Origin: Tenrec ecaudatus
Lineage: Eukaryota > Chordata > Mammalia > Afrosoricida > Tenrecidae
Reading direction: 5' to 3'
DNA length: 64,000 bases
Assembly (NCBI RefSeq): GCF_050624435.1
Contig: NC_134540.1
Location: 100,717,739 to 100,781,738, forward strand
Shown: positions 56,110-64,000 of the stretch, piece by piece
Layout of the letters: each line of letters begins with the position of its first letter
How positions within the stretch are numbered: the first letter of the stretch is position 1
The notes under the pieces: model-generated
What the model was told of the DNA's origin: nothing
The model's database searches: none
What the model saw: only the letters and a program-made list of their open reading frames with translations
Position numbers and translations under genes: made by a program

Positions 56110-59100
56110 GGACTACACTAATTGGGGGATTCATTAGTTTTGTTTGCCATTCACCTATATAAATGAAAGCCAGTTCAGAAGCTAGACAGATCCAAAGAGA
56201 ATTCCCAGGACCAGGACCATCCTTGAAGTATGATAACACCCTGCAGGATTTTAGTGTATTAGAAACAAAAAAATGGCCCATTTTAAAGAATTCTGTATAA
56301 TTTCTTTTTAGTTTTGCTTGTTGTAGACGTATACAGAGGGATTCAAGAAGTTCATGGGGGGGGGGGGGAGTGAAAACCACAGATAATGGAGTTTTTTCCG
56401 TGATTTTTCAAGTCTCTTGTCTTTGAGATTGTCCATTTACTAAATGGAAACCTCGGAGCCCTTTTTAAAGCACGTAGGCCTTTCTCTTCAGCTTCTGGGA
56501 ATGTTTCTGGTAGACGGCTTTCAGCTGGTAGCACTCGTTGGAAATGGCCTTGACTGAAGAGGTCCATGTCACCCAAACATGCCTCTTCCCCGGGACAGCC
56601 CAGTCCCTTTAACCCACCTTAGAAGAGTTCTGCAGTGTAATCCAAACTCCAAAGTGCCTAATTGTGCTTCTTATTCTCACTGGTGCTGGCTGCCATGGAT
56701 GTGGCCTTCAAGTCTGGGAAACGCCATGGCAAATGAAAGACTCTGTGCTTGGTTCTGTGTGAGCTGCCACAGTTTTCTGACGGAACTGTCCAATTGGTTC
56801 CATTCACTAAGAAAGTCTCGACACCTGAATTCTCTCCTTGTCTAGCTCTGGGTTCTTGTGTTACTTTCTGTAGCTGATGCTCCCAAGAAGGCATCCAAGT
56901 GAAATTTCTGCACGCTAATTTTCAAGGGTCAGCTTCTTGGGGAACTTTTATGTAACTAAATTCAATTGAAATATTAGATCTCTGTGCTGTTTTCCCATCT
57001 GAATTTTGTTCTAGACTACAATTTGTCTTTGAATAAACTTCCATGATTTATATTGTCAGGTAAAATAAATCTAAAATTCAATCAATTTTCTTCTTGCCTA
57101 AGGCATCCAGGAAAATTAAAAGGTAAATTCACTAAATAGTTATAAATAAAAACACATTTCTTCTGTCTGAAAATATCTCTTCTTCCTGATCTTGGTTTTC
57201 AATCCAATTGCCTTTCTTCTTCTGATCCATATCACACACAGGCTCAGATCCCTTTGGAAGATCACTGATTGTCAGGAAAAGATACTGCAGCAATAATGAA
57301 TTGGTTTTAGATATTTCTAGCTGACTAAGTTAGGACTCTGGACCCACTAATGCAGAAAACACTTACATCCATAATTTAAATAAGCTTTGGACTTCATCCT
57401 CAAACATCTTCCAGAAGAGACAGACTAACGCCAAAATCTTTGAGTAGCAAAGATTTGTACTGAAGATGTCTTGAGGATTCTATGAAAGACAGGTGACATC
57501 ATGGAAAAATAAGAGAACAGTCTATATGCTTTTTTCATCAATCTGTCACCTGGATTGGACAAGACGCTATAAATGACATGGTTTAGAAATTTAAATTAAC
57601 GTGATCAAATAGATATAATCTTTTCTCAAGTACCAGAAATCTGGCTACTAACAATAGTCTGGCACTCTTTTGGAGATTCCCAAATATAAAAGGGGAAGAG
57701 AGGGCTAGGCACGGGTTTCTAATTTCTCTAGAGCCAAAATGACTCCGTGCTAGAATTATTTCAGAATTAGAAGGTCTCATTTTATAATCATATGTTTGAA
57801 AAACTGAAATAATTGAATATATATGTAAAAAGGTTAGAGGCATATCTAGAAACGCATTGAGAACTGATTAGAGAAATGGACAAAAGATAAAGGCAACTTC
57901 TAAAGCACAGTAAGTAGTATATTTCACAATGCTCAACTTTAATCATTGAGTATTTCCAATTAAAGAGTTGTTTCCTCCACTGCTAATGTAAAAAAGGGAA
58001 AGTTTTAAAAATTATAAATTTAATAGACCAGTTCATTACTGTTGACATTATTAAATAGAAAAAACTCTTAAAATATTCGTAAAGTTTTACACTAAAATGC
58101 CCCTTCCATATCTGTTAATAAAAAGGAAACAACCCTTATAAACATAAAATACACTCTGAGAAAGCAATGTTCACTATAAGATGTATTTTTAGTATTTAAA
58201 ATTTTAAAGTACACACACATAACAGGGGATTTCTAAAAGTTCATGGAAAAATGGAATGAAAATATAATGGAATTTTTACGTTAACATTTTGAAATATATA
58301 TATATAAAACCTTGTATGTATATATTCAATAATAGGAGAGTGGCTAATTAAATTGTATTATGTGCACTCAATTATATTTTATATAGATATTAAAAATAAG
58401 GACTGTGTCTGCTACATAATAATATGGGGATAGTGTAACATGAAGGCAAAAATCCTATGTACATTTTAACTAAAATTATCACAGAAGTATGTGTCATAAA
58501 ATTGGTAGAAAATTTCACTAGACATGGATCTGTAGATAAAGTGAGACTATAGATAATGCTCATGCCTTTGTTTTCTGTTTGCAAATTATATCACTTTATT
58601 AGGTGAAAGTGGTTCCTTGGAAGTTTTCTACTTTGATACTGATAGGAAATCACTTAAAATAATAATGATAATCCTCTTGACCTCGTTCATATTTATTTTC
58701 TACTAACGCACAAGGAACCATAGTCCCTATATTTTTAAATGCATGTTTATGAATATTTGAGTCAATTATTGAGTTGAAAATATTGTCACTGTTTGGAGTA
58801 TATAAAAATGATACACTTTAGGGATCTTTACACGATTGAGAAAATGTAGGATTAAGATGTTTTGAAAGACTCAGCCTCATGGGTCATACCTCTATGCAGT
58901 TATACAGCATTTGTAAGGCTTCCTGACTGTGTATTCTCAGTGGGAGTCAGCTCGCCACCTCAACCACAGAAATTAAAGGCCCTGGGTCATTCTTCTGCCC
59001 ACACCTGCCAGATAGGGAGCCAGTCACTAAATGCTGTGCAAGAGTTCCAAGGTCAACGGCACATTGGACTTCTCTCACTTCCCAGTTAAACAGTTGTGTT

Positions 59101-59460
59101 CTGAAGTATAGGGAGGACAAGTAAAGGCTAACCAACTTCTTTCTGGGGAAGTACATGTGCTCCTGGTTTCTTATATCTTGTTCAGGTTTTTGCTTGACAA
59201 CCATCAAAATAATGATTTATGCAAGAAAAATAATTTGTGGATTTCAAAACTATGAAATGTAAGGGATTATAGATACTAAAAGTTTTATATACGAATGGAA
59301 AAACTTGGCAGGAATCATGCTAGGCAAGTGATCAACTATATCATTAATAATAGGACACTAGACCATCTCCCTGACTGGACTATGAAATTATTGAGAACAA
59401 GTTTCAAGGTTTTTTGTTCACCTCAAAGGGTTATCTGACATCCAGTGGGCGCTAAATATG
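56110..59460. other. Unclassified AT-rich sequence, about 3.3 kb
   Basis: No gene or well-supported repeat is seen. There is a G13 tract (56356-56368) next to gattcaagaagttcatg. A similar phrase, ctaaaagttcatggaaaaat, occurs at 58233-58252 and may mark an old DNA-transposon or L1 relic. The minus frame at 55949-56380 (143 codons) runs from the RTE 5' edge into this stretch and is not a recognisable protein. The frames at 56579-56845 and 56658-56894 are opposite strands of the same DNA. Confidence 0.45.
56356..56368 (+). repeat. G13 homopolymer
   Basis: Thirteen consecutive G residues after ttcat. Their antisense gives the poly-proline end of a minus-strand frame. Confidence 0.95.
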
Positions 59461-59464
59461 TGGT

Positions 59465-59640
59465 CACGATTCTCTGTCAGGTAATATATTTCCCATTACA
59501 CATGAGAAGAAACTAATGGCCGAAGAGGTCAATAAATTTGTTCAAGACCATACAACCAGTGGCCTACAAAGCCCAAGTTTGAGCTCAGAAGCGACTGACT
59601 CCTAAGTCTGTATTCTTCTCACTTTCTCACCATACTTGTA
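59465..59640 (-). repeat. MIR SINE (ancient)
   Basis: The parts cacatgagaagaaactaatg, gttcaagaccatacaaccag, caagtttgagctcagaagcg and gactcctaagtctgtattct form reverse MIR core to tRNA side. A MIR/L2-like end (ccagtgggcgctaaatatgt) lies just to the left. Confidence 0.7.
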
Positions 59641-59644
59641 GTAT

Positions 59645-60565
59645 AAAATCTAATCATTTGACAATTGAATTGATTAAATACATGACAGAGATTCATCACA
59701 AAAATAAAGTAAAAGGTTGCATACGGAGAAGCCACAAACAAACACAAATAAATCTCAACACTTCTGTAACACATTAAATAAGTGAGTTAAGTGAGTCAAA
59801 AGAAAATTATGTGGGGTGAGATTGGGATGAATTATAAAATGAATTATTTTTCTAAAGAGGAACTATCACTTAAAGCCCAAGCCATTGTTGACATTAATGT
59901 CTGAGAACCCAGTGTTGCCAGATCGTCTGCTCGTTCATGAGAAGCTGAATGTGTACAAAATCTTATTTTATATGTTGGCAGCTAATTTTTTAAAAAATAA
60001 AACACTGGGCTGGCCAAACAAAACATATCTATAGGCCATTTTTGGCTTGCTGGCCACCCCTTTACAATGTCAGGTATAGTGAATTTTATTATTCTTCATA
60101 TTGTCAGTGGTGGTCTTGTATTCCCACATAATATTGGTGTAATTACTTCACCATATGTAACTAGGATTGCTGGTCAAATTAAGAGCGCAGTAGAGTTAAG
60201 TCTTAGCTGAAGTTAAAGTAAAAGTGTAATAAGCTGGTACTATTGCTACATTTTATAACTGATTATCTAGGGGCCATAAGGAGAATTGAAATTGAATTGA
60301 AATAGGCCTCTAATGCTTTTGTAAATAATTTTCAAACTTACCGATTCTCATTGACTATTATTAGTCATATGGTTTGAGTTAGTGACTCTCCATGTGAGAT
60401 CTTGACCCTTACATATGAGCAATAGATGATTCCCAAGAAAAGCATCTTCCAGGTTATGTATACTTTTCAGAATCTATATTAGACTGGTAAATAAATTAAA
60501 AGATAAACAGGTATCTAAAATGCATTTTTGTACTCAAGAGGGAGAATCTAAACTTCCATTGAATA
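59645..60565. other. Unclassified AT-rich sequence
   Basis: No gene or clearly supported repeat is recognised. The part near 59985-60075 (ctataggccatttttggctt) may be a hAT-type relic. Confidence 0.45.
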
Positions 60566-60598
60566 TAGCATGGACTTCTTTTTTCTCTTTCTTTTTAT

Positions 60599-60759
60599 CA
60601 AGGAGAGCGTGAATGCTATCCCCCACTACCACCAATTATGCAGTCGAGTTTCCCTCATTTGGGATAATTGCAGGAGTCAGCACATCCAGAGTGAAATGGA
60701 TAAGCCTCACCCTGGGAAAACACCTCATGATCATGGTATCTCCCTTGCCAGGCAAGTAT
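60599..60759 (-). pseudogene. U1 snRNA retropseudogene, essentially full length
   Basis: The reverse strand from 60759 to 60599 follows U1 snRNA from its first to its last positions (about 161 versus 164 nt): atacttgcctggcaagggag, ataccatgatcatgaggtg, ccagggtgaggcttatccat, gaaactcgactgcataattg and the 3' stem-loop. The 5'-splice-site recognition sequence has changed from acttacctg to acttgcctg, and the Sm site region reads aattggtgg instead of aatttgtgg. The 3' end is followed on the same strand by an A-rich tail (60598-60579), and agcatggacttc flanks it at 60567-60578 and 60761-60772. These are marks of a LINE-mediated retrocopy, not a functional U1 gene. No U1-type promoter elements are recognisable. 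Confidence 0.93.
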
Positions 60760-60772
60760 CAGCATGGACTTC

Positions 60773-61668
60773 TTTTTTTTTTTTAATCATTTTATTGGGG
60801 GTCATAAAAATCCTATCACAATCCATACATACATCAATTGTGTAAAGCACATCTGTACATTCATTGCCCTCCTCATTCTCAAAACATTTGCGCTCCACTT
60901 AAGGCTCTGGCATCAGCTCATCATTTTTCTCCTCCCTTACACATCCCCTCCCTCATGAGCCCTTGATAAATTTATCAATTATTATTATTTTGTCATATAT
61001 TACACTGTCTGACGTCTCCCTTTACCTGCTTTCCTATTGTCCATCCCCCAGGGACAAGGTTTTTTTAGATCCCTGTAATTAGTTCCCCCTTTCCAACCCA
61101 CCATCCCTCCACCCTCCCAGTATCGCCACTCTCACCACTGGTCCTGAAGGGATCATCTATCCTGGTTTTCTGGCATTTCCAGTTCCTATCTGTACCACTG
61201 TAGATTCTCTGGTCTAGCCAGATTTGTAAGATAGAATTGAGATCATGATAGTTGGGGGAAGGAAGCATTTAGGAACTAGAGAAAAGTTGTATGTTTCATC
61301 GTTGCTACCCTGCACCCTGACTGGCTCATCTCCTCCCCGTGACCCTTCCATAAGGGGATGTCCAGTTGCCTACAGATAGGCGTTGGGTCCCTATTCCACA
61401 CTCCCCCTCATTCACAATTATATGATTTTTTTTGTTCTGACTATGCCTGATACCTAATCCCCTTGACATCTCATGATCACACAGGCTGGTGTGCTTCCTC
61501 CATGTGGGCTTTGTTGCTTCTGAGCTAAATGGCCGCATTTTTACCTTCAAGCCTTTAAGACCTCAGACACTATATCTTTTGATAGCCAGGCACCATCAGC
61601 TTTCTTCACCACATTTGCTTATGCACTCATTTGTCTTCAGCAATTGTATTGAGGAGGTGATTACACAA
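60773..61668 (-). mobile_element. L1 3' UTR, 5'-truncated, minus strand
   Basis: The poly(A) tail is the T12 at 60773-60784. The element continues atcattttattgggggtcat and on through the characteristic 3' UTR to about 61668, about 0.9 kb, with no ORF2 coding part. The target duplication is agcatggacttc (60761-60772) and agcatagacttc (61670-61681), with one mismatch. The insertion is therefore complete and datable relative to the U1 copy, which used the same site. Its minus-strand 67-codon frame at 61065-61268 is almost identical to one at 63468-63671. Confidence 0.9.
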
Positions 61669-61689
61669 CAGCATAGACTTCTTAAGCAA

Positions 61690-61815
61690 TCTGCCTAGTT
61701 TCAAATCCTGGTACCAACACTTGTTACCTATAACCTTGGATAAGTTATTGAAACTGTATGATGGTTATATCACCTATAACAGGTAAATAATAAGAGTATT
61801 AAGCTTAGAGTTTGC
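61690..61815 (+). repeat. MIR SINE (ancient)
   Basis: The parts tagtttcaaatcctggtacc, acctataaccttggataagt and tattgaaactgtatgatggt follow the sense MIR core. Confidence 0.65.
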
Positions 61816-61819
61816 TGGG

Positions 61820-63095
61820 AATTTTAAGTGAAAGAGTTGGATCACATCTGACTTCCTTGGGCAGAAAAGCAAAAGGAGAATTCACCTCCAGCTCAGCCCA
61901 AAGTCAACTTATATGTAGCAAACTTGCCTCCATCCTCCAACTTTTTTGCCCTATTCAGAAACCACTCTACCCCAAGGTACTCCTTCTCTGTTTTGTTGGA
62001 TCATCCAGTGCAGTGGCCACACAGAACCCATGTCCAGTATGCACGATGATGGCATTTTTTCAGGAAGTTAACAGATTACAATTCATGATCATAAACAGCC
62101 CTCTATATTAGCAAACATGCAATAGACAAGTCTCTCAGCCAAGCAGATCCTGGTTCTCTGCCCTGATTGGGCATTATAAAACTCCCCTAACACTGATAAA
62201 TTACCAAAAGGCACCCTATTCTCCAAGTTAGCCTCTTCCCCAAAGACACTTGGTGTTGTTCCATCCATGGTCCTGAAAGGCTGCTCCTCTGGCTCATACT
62301 CCATGGTGCCAGTGCTGGTGCCCATCCTTGTGTTATGCCTCTCTGTGTAGATTGCATGCTGCAAAATATAGATTCTGCTCACTGCTCTTCTTTCTTCCTC
62401 TGCATGGGATGCCTGTTCCTGTTTCTGAAATGGCTCTCATCCCAAGAAGAATGGTAAAATCAATCAATCCCCACATGAGAGCCCCAAATATCTTAATTGC
62501 ACGCTCCCACCTAATCATTTTGTCAATGATATGAAGACTATGGAAAGAATCTGATATTGATCAAGACGTGTTCACAATCACTGGTAAGTGGAAGACTAAA
62601 GTAGGACACAAGGAGGAAACATAAAGAGTTGAAAAAATATGGCTTTTAAGATAGAAACATAACTGGAAATTGCATTAATATATTGTGAGACTAATAATTT
62701 ATTCATTGCCAGTATCTTTTTTAACAACATAAATGGGGACTATAGATGTGTACCTCATCAGATGGAATACAGATTGATCTAATTGCCTACATCCATGGGG
62801 AAAGACAGCAGAGAAGCTTAATCATCACCCAAAACAAGTGCAGGAGTGGACTGTGTAATAGAATATCATTGTTCATATGCAAATTCAGATTTGAGATGAA
62901 GAAAATTAAACCAAGATGAGGACTCAAAATGCAGTTTTGACAAAACCCTCCTGAATTTAGAAACCATTTCAAAGATACATTTGAGGTAATGATCATGAAT
63001 AAAAGCAACAGACAAATGGTGAGGGGACATCAAGAACATCACACATGATGAAAGGCATGAAAGAACGAGGCAGATGACAGAAAGGAATCGGGTAC
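61820..63095. other. Unclassified sequence between the two L1 copies
   Basis: No gene or repeat is recognised with confidence. The 99-codon plus frame at 61812-62111 and the 97-codon minus frame at 62089-62382 have no recognisable domains. Confidence 0.45.
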
Positions 63096-63200
63096 TTCTT
63101 CTCTTAAATTAAAAGATCATTTTATTGGGGGATCTTATAGCTCTTATAACAATCCATACATCCATAGTGTCAAGCATATGTGTACATATTTCCATCATTC
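63096..63200 (-). mobile_element. Older L1 3' end, interrupted by a younger L1
   Basis: The segment agatcattttattgggggat, ctcttataacaatccataca and catatttccatcattc is the beginning of an L1 3' end, related to the one at 47.5 kb (shared ccatcattcttttct). It is cut by the tail of the next L1 at 63201; its continuation would lie beyond the window. Confidence 0.8.
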
Positions 63201-64000
63201 TTTTCTTTTTGTAAATCATTTTATTGGGGGCTCATACAACTTTTATCACAATTCATACAGGCATTTGTACATTTATTGCCATCATCATTCTCAAAACATT
63301 TGCTCTCCACATAAGGCCCTGGTATCAGCTCGTCATTCCCCCCTCTCTCCCCACACCCCCTCTATCATGAACCCTCGATAATTTATGAATTATTGTCATA
63401 TATTACACTGCCTGACGTCTCCCTTTACCTGCTTTCCTATTGTCCATCCCCCAGGGATGAGGTTTTTTTAGATCCCTGTAATTAGTTCCCCCTTTCCAAC
63501 CCACCATCCCTCCACCCTCCCAGTATTGCCACTCTCACCACTGGTCCTGAAGGGATCATCTATCCTGGTTTCCTGGCATTTCCAGTACCTATCTGTACCA
63601 CTGTAGATTCTCTGGTCTAACCAGATTTGTAAGATAGAATTGAGATCATGATAGTTGGGGGAAGGAAGCATTTAGGAACTAGAGAAAAGTTGTATGTTTC
63701 ATTGTTTCTACCCTGCACCCTAACTGACTCATCTCCTCCACGTGACCCTTCCATAAGGGGATGCCCAGTTGCCTACAGATGGATTTTGGGTCCCCACTCT
63801 GCACTCCCCCTCATTCACAATGATAGGATTTTTTGTTCTTTGATGCCTAATTCCTGATCCCTTCTATGCCTCATGATCACACAGGCTGGTGTGCTTCCTC
63901 CATGTGGGTGTTGTTGCTTCTGAGCTAGATGGTTGCTTGTTTACCTTCAAGCCTTTAAGACCCCAGTCACTATATATTTTGATAGCCAGGCACCATCAGC
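63201..64000 (-). mobile_element. L1 3' UTR, minus strand, continues past the window end
   Basis: After an imperfect T-rich tail (ttttctttttgta), the sequence matches the L1 at 60773-61668 nearly base for base (for example attagttccccctttccaac, cctgaagggatcatctatcc, tttgatagccaggcaccatc). The minus frame at 63468-63671 differs from that at 61065-61268 in only 3 of 67 residues. Its 5' end is not in the window, so its full length is unknown. Confidence 0.9.

Noticed and set aside
55949..56380. 143-codon minus-strand frame
   Set aside because: It spans the 5' edge of an RTE fragment and unrelated flanking DNA, and begins in a G13 tract; no domain is recognisable.
60599..60759. Functional U1 snRNA gene
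   Set aside because: The splice-site recognition sequence and Sm site are mutated. An A-rich tail and target duplications mark it as a retrocopy, and no snRNA promoter is recognisable.

Overview
This window is vertebrate nuclear DNA made of ordinary interspersed-repeat sequence. I found no protein-coding exon, CpG island, operon or intact RNA gene that I would defend. The repeat content points to an afrotherian mammal. The commonest repeat is a tRNA-derived SINE of the AfroSINE type (head resembling ggagccctggtggcgtagtg, tail resembling gtcggaatcgactcgatggc), with about thirty recognisable copies. It is accompanied by many fragments of its presumed partner, an RTE/BovB-like LINE. The L1 3' ends carry a G-rich 3' UTR that I associate with this clade, and there are ERVL/MLT2-like solo LTRs. 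Ancient mammalian repeats (L2, MIR, MER5A and other hAT-Charlie elements) fill some of the remainder. A tenrec-, golden-mole- or aardvark-like species is plausible, but the species cannot be fixed from the sequence alone. Repeat assignments rest on remembered consensus sequences, not on a search.

Layout. 1-9 kb: a near-complete minus-strand RTE LINE (about 1.24-6.29 kb) split by a roughly 1.86-kb insertion and by a SINE, followed by a plus-strand and a second minus-strand RTE fragment. 9-20 kb: MIR, L2 and L1 relics, a cluster of SINEs including a three-level nested stack at 13.1-14.0 kb, a CT/AT microsatellite at 15.0 kb, an hAT element at 17.1 kb and a solo LTR at 19.1 kb. 20-42 kb: mostly unrecognised sequence with scattered SINE, RTE, L2 and MIR pieces and a MER5A copy at 22.06 kb. 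42-56 kb: a dense accessory block with SINE-in-SINE stacks, four solo LTRs, RTE fragments, L1 3' ends and a short inverted-repeat element at 46.5 kb. 56-60.5 kb: AT-rich and largely unrecognised. 60.5-64 kb: a U1 snRNA retropseudogene abutting a 5'-truncated L1, then a second, highly similar L1 3' UTR that runs off the window end and is itself inserted into an older L1 tail.

The best-supported observations are structural. Six solo LTRs have 5-bp target duplications that can be read by eye, and three of them landed inside AfroSINEs. The U1 pseudogene and the L1 share a triplicated target site. The RTE element is interrupted with a visible target-site repeat. I found no evidence of an undescribed biological system beyond these nested mobile-element histories.
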